Of a stretch of DNA of 64,000 nt, positions 11,871-21,309 are shown in pieces. Position numbers and translations under genes: made by a program. Source of the stretch: Symbiodinium natans (Eukaryota > Sar > Dinophyceae > Suessiales > Symbiodiniaceae); assembly GCA_905221605.1 (NCBI GenBank), contig CAJNDS010000202.1, positions 770,404-834,403 of the forward strand. Reading direction: 5' to 3'. How positions within the stretch are numbered: the stretch's first letter is position 1; every line of letters begins with the position of its first letter. The notes under the pieces were generated by a model, which had not been told where the DNA came from, did not search any database, and saw nothing but the letters and a program-made list of their open reading frames with translations.

Positions 11871-12265
11871 TGGACATGGTCTTTGGTTTGCCCCTCGGCT
11901 TTCTCAGCTCATCCTGCCCGGATGAAAGGATCGTGTACGATCAGCTGTTCAGCCACAAAGTTCAGCATGGCATCACTATACCTCTACCTTGGGCTCTTTC
12001 TTGACTTTTCTCATGCTCTTCTCCTGCAGCTGATGCTGCTAGCAACCTCGAATGTTCTCATGACCACCACAGCCGCTATCTAGCGCCTCCTCCGCCTCGG
12101 CACGGGAGTCCTCTTCATTGATGGCTTTTGCCTGAATGAACTCCTCTTGAAACAAGCTCACGCCGACAAACTGTGTGCACACCAAGCCTTCGCGAACATT
12201 CTCGCCAGGCTAGATGTACCGGACTGACAGGTCAAACGTGTTCAAAAGGCTCGCAATGGTTCACC
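11749..12265 (-). CDS. Multi-exon protein with Lys/Ala-rich C-terminus (copy 2); in-frame TAG
   Basis: Three minus-strand exons are proposed. The first (about 12265-12070) reads SLLNTFDLSVRYI, then a TAG codon at 12210-12212, then PGENVREGLVCTQFVG, FQEEFIQAKAINEEDS and an acidic end. The second, 12023-11988, is a 12-codon micro-exon (EKSMRKVKKEPK) with clean CTGCAG| and |GTAGAG borders. The third, 11913-11749, follows a GGGCAG| acceptor; it starts DELRKPRGKPK, runs through a KA repeat and ends GSEVKVKQTLGPD. The two sides of the TAG read as one protein, so the codon may be a disabling mutation of a Tyr codon, a polymorphism, or hide an unusual splice. No domain was recognised; the Lys-rich tail suggests a nucleic-acid or acidic partner. 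Confidence 0.45.
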
Positions 12266-12269
12266 ATCG

Positions 12270-14205
12270 GGCATTCTGCCACAAGCCCGCTCATGACAGC
12301 TGAGTCCGCAGCCGCATCCTTTGCGCCATTTGTGGGCGGGCCCATAACGATTTAATTAAAACTATGGAGTGTGATGCGTGCTTCTACGATTAGATTTGAC
12401 ACGACCATTGGTGACCAGTGCAGGACATGTGGGCAATGAATCTTCCTACTCACGGAAGCGTCCATCATCATTCCCCCTCCTATGCAACTTCTTGCTTGCG
12501 ATGACATCGCCTCTGAGCTGCAGCACTGCAGTCTAAAGGGCCACGACATGCTTTATGGCAGCTGCACACGCAATGGCCATGCAATCCATGTCAAGCAAAG
12601 GCATCATTTGGCGGGAACCTATCGGACTGAGAATCCTCACCAAACCACTGAGACAAATTGACTGAAATAATAGTTACTGAAATCAGCGGGGCTTCGCCGC
12701 TTCGCCGCTTCGCTCCTGGGAGGCATCCGTTCTAGATGCAGCCTTGCGGCGGAGGAGCACAAGACGAGCACAAGACAAGCACAAGACATCATTCAGAAAA
12801 GCCAGTCTCGCTCTCAAGTCTCGGCAATGCTGCAACGCGGCATAACAAGCGCAGGTTTTCAGCAACTGAAACCTCCCTGGGGTGGGGCGACAGAAGTTCC
12901 CTGTCCCCTGTCGTTTAGGGGAAGAGCGAACACTATGTTTAGCCAATCTAGGTTTTAAGGTCCCGGTCATTCACAGAGCCTGTGAACCTTGAGAAGGCCC
13001 TCCAGCCGAGAACATCCCAAATTATCTGTCTTGCAATCTTTACAGGCAAGCTCAAAGAAAGACGTATATAGTAGGTTATTTGCGTGAAGCACCCGGCATG
13101 TCTTCACACTATGCCTGCAACTGACCATTGCCAAGGTCTCAGGGAAAGGTTCAGTACGATTATAGTATAATTTTAAGTGAGTGTACAAAAACTTGCCACC
13201 GATGGCAGACGCTTGATTGGTTGTGCGTTCTTCCCACCCCCAATCATGGTATCCGCTAAACCCTCGCGAAAACATAAATCCCGCCTACCAAAACTCTACA
13301 GTTTTCCTAAAACCTCAGGCCTAAACCCCAGCCCCCAACGCACCCTAAACCCAAGGCCCAAAGAGTGGGAGGCTGCTTGGGCAAGACCATATCTGGCCAT
13401 GCAGTGGAACTGGCCAGCAATTCGTGTTGACTGAGCCAGGCACGTGTCGAGCATGGCCCGCCAAGGCGATGCGCAGCATGTGGGTATATCAAGATCAAAA
13501 CGTGTGCATTTACTTTGCATGGTCCGCGGCACCATATATAAGTTGCAACTTTGGTTGTGTCGGCATGGGTGACATGCATGGACTCGAGCCGAAACGTGAC
13601 ATGCACAGACGTGCAGTTTACTACGACTTGGTGAATCATTGCTGCGTCCCGCCTTCTCCAAAAGGGCGCTCTCCGAGTCAAAGATTAATTGCTCCAGTGT
13701 AGCCACCTGCAAAAGAAGTGGAAATGGTGCAACATGGTGCAAAAGCAGATGTGGATGTAGAAAAGATAGACTGTGTAGGCCCTGTAGGCAGGGTCGAGGC
13801 GCCATGTAAGCCGCATCTCGCAAATCGAAACCATTCTCCGCTATGTGGCTGGACTGCAGCACTGACTCCACGAAACCAGGGACCTCACAGCACACAAGGT
13901 GCGGGAAAATAATCTTAAGTACGGGGCCTAAAGCACACTTTGCTTGCACACTATAGCACTGCTGCTTGCCGAAGGCACTTGTTCACTCAGAATATCCGCG
14001 GCGCCCCAGGTTGATTCATTGACGAGGCGAGTCGGCCTGAAAGAGACTGAACTTGTCTGAGTACATTCTGGACTCTGTCCGAAGCGCTTCTCTTTGAGTC
14101 TGACTACTGTGGGGAGGTCGCAAGTTATCTCTCTCATTTCATTCAACAAGGCAAGACAGAAAACAAAAATTCAGCCGAGGCTCTCGAAGCCTCTAACCAC
14201 TAAAG
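12270..14205. other. No firm gene; telomere-like patch
   Basis: A minus-strand frame at about 12350-12238 (MGPPTNGAKDAAADSA...) could be a further exon of the downstream gene, but the splice geometry is poor. A degenerate telomere-like patch (cctaaaccc, accctaaaccc words) lies at about 13255-13345. Opposed frames at 13296-13949 and 13424-13702 show no family features. Confidence 0.4.
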
Positions 14206-14210
14206 CCGAC

Positions 14211-14745
14211 TGTCGATGAAAGTGGCGGTACACGAGGTACCTGTGCAGACTATCCCCAAACAGGTGAGTTCATTTGGTGCGACATGCTGAAACAAGGCAA
14301 AAAGCAACATCGCCATGTCTGCAACTCTGAGCTCTGCTTGAACGTGCCAAAAGCGATGGGCATGCCGCCTTAGCGATCTTCGCTCTAGGCGGCCGTTGCT
14401 GTTCTTCGGGAGCGTGACATACATCTTGCGCAACTCCTGAACCAGGAAAGGCTGAAGGAGCCCAAAGAGCCACGAGAAAGCGGCGCTTTATGGTTCCGTG
14501 TGCCTCTTCGGTGGCCTGCAGATGCTCCGCAGTGACCTCCCCCCCACAGCCCAGTGCCTGTCAAAACGGGTGTCGCTTCTCCGGGTCGCGTAGAAGGCCC
14601 TGCCATGCCCTGCACCATGCCCTGCACCATGCCCTGCACCATGCCCTGCCCGGCCCCCTTCATGGTGCCGCCGGTTGCCTCGTTCATGGCATTCCGGACC
14701 TCCCACTTGAAAGCTTCTGCGTCCAGATTGCGAGCCTGGCTATAA
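14211..14745 (-). CDS. Putative minus-strand gene with GMVQ tandem repeat
   Basis: Two protein-like blocks lie on the minus strand. The upstream one (about 14745-14560) reads VPYSQARNLDAEAFKWEVRN, then MNEATGGTMKGAG, then tandem QGMV units encoded by a 12-bp minisatellite. The downstream one (about 14433-14211) reads LRKMYVTLPKNSNGRLERR, then HRFWHVQAELRVADMAMLL, and ends FIDSRL with a stop. They lie in different frames, so an intron near 14440-14560 is implied but its borders were not fixed. No family was recognised. A single-frame 178-codon reading also spans 14385-14921, but its C-terminal part is low complexity. Confidence 0.35.
14597..14652. repeat. 12-bp minisatellite (ccatgccctgca)
   Basis: Four near-perfect copies of ccatgccctgca in tandem. 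Because the unit is a multiple of three it stays in frame and encodes repeated GMVQ on the minus strand. Confidence 0.9.
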
Positions 14746-14924
14746 GGCACGAGGTTGCAGCGAAACTTGCAACTAAGGAGCCATGGAAACAACGCAAACA
14801 TAAACGCCGGCAGCACTCGCAGACCCTTCTTCTCAACAAGAAAGCCATCAGAACGCCCGTTCGCTGAGAGGGGGCAAATTGCTACCTGGCACAGACATAG
14901 AGACCAATTGATGTGGAACAAGCC

Positions 14925-16230
14925 ACTTAGAGCGCGAAGCCTGTATCAACGCAAGAAGTGCCCATCTGCCTTGAGCCATGACCTTAAGTTTGCAAACACT
15001 TTGCCGGCAACATGCGATCACATGTCACAGCCCTCCCTGCTGACTGAATTAAGCTGACAACCACCTCTGATTGTAAAGTCCGTAATAAACGTGGAACCAC
15101 GCGCAAACCTCAGGCTGTCCATAAAAGTGTACTCGAAGTGGAAGACTGCACTCACTGCGCATTCAAATGCACAGCATCCGAGGTCGCGCACGTGAAGATC
15201 TGGGGGGTTTCGATAGCGCCAGAGTTCCAGGCTCTGTTCTTGAGCCGAGGCGGTCACAAAATGATGACACCGACGTGCTACCATGCTCTCTCGCGTCGCT
15301 GTACAGAAGTATGGGTGCAACACTGTCGTCAACCTGCAGAAGATATTGAAGATGAAACTAGGCAACTGACCTTGCGTATCCGGCCCATCAGCACAGCAGA
15401 TGGGTTCAAGCCAGCAATGGAGCCTGGTCAAGATACCACGACAAGAAAGCTAGTGTCGCAGTGAGCTTTTCAACAACCACGGATGAACAAAACTGTGGAC
15501 GGTGCTTGTTGATGGCTAGTGGTACGAATCGTGTACATCCCGAAGGCAAGGCCCGAGCTTTCTGTGCTGCGCGCGCTTTCTGTTATGGAGGGAAGCGCCA
15601 GGCCCGCCACAAGAACTTACAGAACTCTACTTGGAGTCCTCAAAACCCTCGGTACAACAGCACAGCCGGTGAGTTCGCAACGAAAGTGGGGCTGGAGTCG
15701 GTGTGCCAAGGCCATCAGGCGCTCTCTTTGATCACTCCTTCCACCTCCAATGCTCACAGGGCCTATCTTCTGCTGCCCTGTAATCCACACCTGATGCGTC
15801 ACCGCAGACGCGACACAAAAATGCGCCAAAATGAACTACATCTTTGCATCGTGCATCTCAACTGGGGATTGTTGTTGAGATCCTGCAAAAGCACTGTTGG
15901 CCCGTCAGGCGCAAAATGACTTTCGCCATGGCCACGGAAAGACATGGCAATGGAAGGATGCAGTGGAACTGCTGTGTTCAGTTGAGAGCCACGGGCAGAG
16001 GCGAAAGCTCTGTTTGCGAGGAGACCGCCGGGCAGGGGGCGCCGACCCCTAGTCCCAAATCCGCAACCCCAAACCCTAAACGCTTGAATGTGCTGCATTT
16101 CTGATTGCTCACCGGCTTTGTCTGCTTTTGCCCGTTGGATTTAGCGCGTGCTGCTCATCCCCTGAAGTCTCTACTTCTTGTTGAAGCTGTTCCGACCCTC
16201 AAACCGCTTCATTCAAAGCCACTTCAAAAC
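14925..16230. other. No firm gene; short telomere-like patch
   Basis: A minus-strand 137-codon frame at 15018-15431 has reasonable composition (for example VFHFEYTFMDSLRFARGS) but no recognised family. A telomere-like patch (aaccccaaaccctaaacg) lies near 16063-16083. Confidence 0.3.
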
Positions 16231-16236
16231 TCAAGG

Positions 16237-16505
16237 ATTCCGAAACATTCCGAATGTTCCACCGAGTTGTTCTTCCTTAAGCAAAGCCATTGCCATTATC
16301 GGGCGTCCTTCGGCCATGACGGCTTGTTGCAGATGCGCCGGCCTCGCACGGAAAGGCAGTGACTCCTGGAAAAAAGTGATACTGGTGACCGTGGCACAGG
16401 CAGCGCTCTCAGCGCTTGCTCGGAGTTCTGGTCGGCACCCGCAGAGCGGCAGAAGACACCGATGACCTTGCCGTCCCAGCACTTCACCACGTTCGCTTGA
16501 GCTTA
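16237..16505 (-). CDS. Possible two-exon fragment, function unknown
   Basis: Two short minus-strand blocks look coding. One, at about 16500-16410, reads NVVKCWDGKVIGVFCRSAGA. The other follows a strong acceptor (TTTTTTCCAG|) near 16371 and reads ESLPFRARPAHLQQAVMAEG and MAMALLKEEQLGGTFGMFRN. Donor and reading phase between them are not resolved. No family was recognised and a chance frame is possible. Confidence 0.25.
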
Positions 16506-17261
16506 CTAAGTTGACTGAGCTCCGTGCATCGCTAGCCCCTACAGCAGCTGGAACGATGCTGGTGACCAGCGCCAGGGGAGCGCCAAAGCCCGAGCTGGTC
16601 ACCAAAGCCGTCGTCTCTTTCTTGGGCTTTTCTGGTGAGTCTGAGCCTGGAACGCAAGGCGCATGTGTCTCGAAAACCTGACAATCCTAACAACAAAGCT
16701 CGGCAGCAGGCCAGAGGACTCATCTTTGGACCTGGATGCTGAATATTTCCGCTGGAACGTTCGGCTCAGCCACTACGGCCATCTACGGACGCTGTGTTCA
16801 CGAACTGTCAGATGAACCCTCTATATGTTTGACTCCAGCAAAATCGAATATGCCTCGCTTCGATGCCTATAAACTCTACGGCGCACTCAAGCGGGCGCAA
16901 GACGGGGGGAGGGAACCCGAGGGAACAACCAGAATGGAAAGTACTTCAACAGACCATAACAGACCTCATGCTCTTTAGCCTGATGAAACCCAGAAGCTGC
17001 TCAAAAAGCATAGCTGAGGTTGGCTTCCGCTCAGTTGGGACGTGTCCTCTTTGGGCCCTGTCATCATCAAATCAAATCCTGTCTTGGATAAACTATGAGG
17101 AAGGGTCCACTATAAAATGGCTGAGCTTGGCTATGCTGGGTTTCACTAACAGACTCCACCAATGGACCTTTGCTTCGGCTGGGGCTCAGTTGTCAAAGAG
17201 AACAGTCCACGAACTACAGGCAAGGAAGGTACCCAAAACCCACCATGAACCACACGGAGGA

Positions 17262-17332
17262 AAGGGGGTGGGGGGGGGGGGAACCACGGAGAGAAAGGGG
17301 GGGGGGGGGGGGGGGGGTGGGGGGGAAAGGTG
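17262..17332. repeat. Poly-G tract
   Basis: Long G runs broken by a few other bases. The Gly-rich frames across it are an artefact of composition. Confidence 0.9.
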
Positions 17333-17344
17333 AATGCTGGCGCA

Positions 17345-17690
17345 GAAAAGGTTGACAGGGTTCTGAGGGTTCAGAGGGTTCTTTGATTTAGAGGGTTCGT
17401 AGGGTTTCGGGTTTTGGAGTCGAGAAGGTTGTTAGGTTCACGTTTCAGGGTTTTTAGGGTTCAGGGTTTGAAGGGTTTAGGGCGTTTTAGGTTTCAGGGC
17501 TTTAGGGCTTCTAGGGTTTATAAACCTACAACCGAAAACCCTAAACAAACCGAGAAGCCCTAAACCCTAGAAGCCCAAGAACCGTAACACCCTAAATCCG
17601 TTCAGGGCTTGTAGGGTTCAGGGCTTTTCGGGTTTTTGGGACTTTTTTGGCTTTTGAGTCCTTGAGGTTTGTTGGGTCTTGGTTTTTGTT
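17345..17690. repeat. Telomere-like repeats in head-to-head orientation
   Basis: From about 17350 to 17519 the strand is G-rich (gggtttagggcg, cagggctttagggcttcta). It then switches abruptly to the C-rich complement (about 17521-17600: aaaccctaaacaaacc, aagccctaaaccctagaagc) and back to G-rich (about 17605-17690). The first switch point is near-palindromic (tagggtttataaaccta). The repeats are degenerate TTTAGGG-type words. Confidence 0.75.
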
Positions 17691-17904
17691 TTAGCTTTCT
17701 GGGCTTTTCACCAACAACTAGCTCTGCGCAAACCAGCCCAGAGCGACACTCAAACCAACTGCAGTGCTGACACGGACACAAGAAAACACTCTATTGGTAC
17801 ACTGCTCAGGCAGGTACCGGCTACGTTCTCGCCGTCGCTTGTCCCGGCGATCCTGAGAGGTCACCAAGAAGCGATAACAAAAAGCCGAGGCAAGCGGCTA
17901 CATC

Positions 17905-18530
17905 TTAGTGCCTTCGGAATCGGGCCTTGCGCTCGGGGCTTGGGTGGCTTGGGCTGGAGCTGCGCTTCCTAAGCTTCTTCCTTGTCTCCGGCCTTGGCAA
18001 GTTGGTCAGGGTTACCGACATTGCGTGTTCGATCGTGTATAGTCGCACGGAATGGCCAATTCGGACCAGCGGCTGCGGCTTCTTCTTCTCAACCTTGCCA
18101 GGGCTCGATTGAAGCCGAGAACTACTTAAAGTACAAACAAAACTACATTGTGAACACACATTGTGAACACACATTGTGAACACACATTGTGAAGACACAT
18201 TGGGCCTTCTTGTCCTTTTCTCTGAGGCCCTTGATAGCGGCGAGGAAAGCCAACTTGTCCTTCTCCTTCTCCTTCTCAATGTCATCGTCACTGTCCTCTT
18301 CCTTTCGAGCCTTATCCACATCACCTTTGGGTCTGGCTTTAGGCTTTTCCTTGCCTTTTTCCTTCTCACGCTCCTTCTCCTTCCTCAACTTCTCCTTCTT
18401 GTCTTTTTCGGTCTCCTTTACTAAATGCCCTCTCTTCGTACCAGAGATGTGCACTCTGTACAAATGCAGCACAAATGGCCTTCTTATCCTTCTTCTCCTT
18501 TCTCTTCTCCTCCACGAAGACTTGGGAACT
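17905..18530 (-). CDS. Lys/Glu-rich charged protein, multi-exon (putative)
   Basis: Minus-strand blocks are strongly charged. Near 18520-18480 lies EEKRKEKKDKKAICAAF. At about 18425-18205 there is a long KE-rich run (KEKLRKEKEREKEKGKEK), an acidic SDDDIEKEKEKD segment and LAFLAAIKGLREKDKKA. At about 18110-17908 another frame reads GKVEKKKPQPLVRIGHSVRL and ends RKRSSSPSHPSPERKARFRR with a stop at 17905. A 15-bp tandem repeat sits between the last two blocks, probably in an intron. The composition suggests an extended or coiled region with a basic Ser-rich tail, as in many RNA- or splicing-associated proteins; no domain proves it. Confidence 0.4.
18143..18196. repeat. 15-bp tandem repeat (cattgtgaacacaca)
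   Basis: About four copies of a ttgtgaacacaca core in direct tandem, the last slightly changed (gaagacaca). It lies between two charged exons on the minus strand, probably in an intron. Confidence 0.85.
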
Positions 18531-18974
18531 GAGAATCAAATGCGAATGATTATTGCCCAGTCCTTCAGCTTCACATCGCTCCCCTCAGATGAAGCCTTGG
18601 AACAGCAAAAAAGGAACTATGTTCCATTACCCAAACTCGAAAATTATTGAGCGCTTGGCTCTGCCCATCGCACGACCGGTATCACGTGTGCCAAACACAC
18701 TGCATGACTTGTCTCTAAGACTTCTACGCAAAGCTGCGGGGCTTGGTTCTCGAGACTGTTGCCCAAACGGGGTGCGTTGCTGTTGCTGCCTACTGGACTT
18801 CGTTGCGGAAGACTGCACAAGAGGCATATCACTTACTAACACACGTTCAAGTACCATGCTCAAGGACAGCTGACCATTGCCGATCTAGACTTATCACCAT
18901 ATCGCGGCTATGAAACGAAATGCCCGACGAGCCAAGGTACACAAAGGCCACGGCAGAACAGGCCATGTCTGACA

Positions 18975-19021
18975 GTTTCTCTCTCTCTCTCTCTCTCACT
19001 CTTTCTTTCTCTCTCTCCCTC
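18975..19021. repeat. (CT)n microsatellite
   Basis: ctctct run with a few substitutions. Confidence 0.85.
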
Positions 19022-19559
19022 TGTGCAAGTCTTGAAGTACGGCTGGGCGGACGAAGCTGTGTCCTGTCATGGAACGGAAAGAAAGCCAACGTGACATGAC
19101 CTGTCAAGCCCTGGCCACTCGGCACGTTGACATGCAAGTCCCATGCCGCCTCGCACTCCGCAGGCTTGGAGTGCACAGTGAGAGCACCTTGGTGAAGAAG
19201 TGGGTATCAGCATGCATCAGCTGCTATCAGCCATCCGCAGCCATCTCATGCAATGCTCAGTGCTGGACCAGTGCTGACTTCTTCAATTCCCGACACGCTT
19301 TTGATGGCTGCAGCCTCAGAAGTTGCGACATGTAGACGTAAACAATGCAGCCGGCCTATGCAGATCAACCAAGATCCTGGCGACTTTTGAATCCATTGTG
19401 CCACTATCCAACACCTGCCTGCATTACGCTGCAAGATTGCATTGATTGCAACTAGGCCTGTGCAACGGTTGGCGCGCCTCACGGCAAGCGTGCTGGCATT
19501 TCTGGGCACGCTGATGGTGCACTTGGCGAGAGCACACATACCCACGCTTGCGAACACAG

Positions 19560-19562
19560 AGA

Positions 19563-19608
<46 letters not shown>
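19560..19608. repeat. (GA)n microsatellite
   Basis: gagaga run of about 45 bp, nearly perfect. Confidence 0.9.
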
Positions 19609-19610
<2 letters not shown>

Positions 19611-20367
19611 TGGCAGTGACAAAATATGTTTGAACATTGCTTGCGGATGGAGCGGGAATCTTTGGCAGAGTCAAAACTGGTCGACACTTCGGGCTTGAGA
19701 CGGTTAAGACTTGCCACAGTCAACCAATTCGTGTGACCTGCACGACCACGGCACCAGGTGTGGGCGCAATCTCTGCCACGATATCCTGCTCCTTCCAAAA
19801 CCGGATTCAGCATGAGGATGAACTGCGGCTACGGAACATGAATCATGATGCAAAGCAAGTACGGCAGCCTGGAGCTTGCGCTCAACCTTCCAGTGCCGTC
19901 TTGAAATCATGCCAAATTGCGAAAAATGTCATCCTGGGTGCAGGTGCCTCGGCCACAATAGCCTGCTTGACCGCATGCTCGAACGTCTGCTGCAGCTGTG
20001 CTTTGCCAGCAAGCCTTGCTACAAAGCGGTAGCCATTCAGGGCCACATCCTTCCACAACTAGCATTGCCAGTGCCGTTCTGGGTCACATGCATGTAATAG
20101 TCGACCCCACAAACGGTTCTTGTGAAGTCAACCTTGGCAACATGAAACAAGAAACTGCTAGGCTGCACTGTCTCCTATATCCTGACATACATACGGACAT
20201 ACATGCATACATTCAACAATGCAAAGATATACGGGTACTTAGATACTTATACACATAGATGCATAGATGCATAGATGCATAAATGCGTAAGGCATAGAGC
20301 GCGTAGATATGTAGATACATAGCGCCACAGATACCGAAATAAATGCATAGAAACATAGATACATACC

Positions 20368-20499
20368 GACATGTGTGTATGTGTATGTGTATGTCTATGT
20401 CTATGTCTATGTCCATGTCTATGTCTATGTGTACTGTATGTGTGTGTGTGTGTATGTGTGTGTGTGTGTATGTGTGTGTGTGCATGTGTGTGTGTGTGT

Positions 20500-20530
<31 letters not shown>

Positions 20531-21012
20531 CATGTGTGTGTGTGTATGTGTGTGTGTATGTGTATGTGTGTGGGTATGTGTATGTGTGTATGTGTGTATG
20601 TGTGGATGTGTGTAGGTGTGTAGGTGTGTAGGTGTGTAGGTGTGTATGTGTGTATTGTGTACGTGTGTAGGTGTGTAGGCGCGTATGTGTGTATGTGTGT
20701 GTAAGTGTGTAAGTGTGTATATGTGTATATGTGTATTTGTGTATATGTGTATATGTGTATATGCATATATGCGTATATGTGTATATGTGTATATGCGTAT
20801 ATGGGTATATGTGTATGTTTGTATATGTGTATATGTGTATCTGTGTATCTGTGTATCTGTGTATATGTGTATATGTGTATATGTGTATATGTGTATATGT
20901 GTATATGTGTATACGTGTATATGTGTATATGTGTATATGTGTATACGTGTACATGTGTATATGTGTATATGTGTATATGTGTATATGTGTATATGTATAT
21001 GAATGTGTATAT
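20368..21012. repeat. 640-bp compound TG / TATG / TGTATA microsatellite
   Basis: It starts with tatgtc/tatgtg hexamers, passes through (tg)n with tatg interruptions and a tgtaggtg section, and ends in a long gtgtatat octamer array. Cys/Val/Met-rich plus-strand frames and His/Thr/Tyr-rich minus-strand frames up to 276 codons run through it; all come from the repeat. Confidence 0.95.
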
Positions 21013-21199
21013 AAACGTTTGCAGTTCATGCCATGACTTGAGGCGGGCTGAGTTGGACGCAGATGGCGAGTCCGCATTCAGTGGGATACTGCCAGCAGTG
21101 GGAGACGCTGCCACCTGCACTCCGCACAGCTACGGGTAGCAGCTTGACACCTGAAACAGCACATGACAGCACCAAACGCAGGCGAGCTTCCACAATTGC

Positions 21200-21262
21200 A
21201 GGCGCCGGGCCGGGCGCTGGGCCAGGAGCGGGCGCCGGGCCGGGCGCCGGGCCGGGTGCCAT
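21200..21262. repeat. GC-rich 12-bp minisatellite (gggccgggcgcc)
   Basis: Near-perfect copies of gggccgggcgcc with aggagcgggcgcc variants, followed by an imperfect agctggtgccgg repeat to about 21300. The minus strand encodes Pro-Ala repeats (APGPAPGPAPAPG), which may or may not be a real exon. Confidence 0.8.
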
Positions 21263-21309
21263 GGCAGGTGACAGAGCTGGTGCCGGAGCTGGTGCCGGAA
21301 CGGGTATTG

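Noticed and set aside
18143-18196. Short direct repeats considered as a CRISPR array
   Set aside because: The 15-bp units abut each other without spacers and the genome is eukaryotic.
20247-21077. 276-codon His/Thr/Tyr-rich minus-strand ORF and several Cys/Val plus-strand ORFs
   Set aside because: They are translations of the TG/TATG microsatellite; every frame is open because the repeat lacks stop codons.
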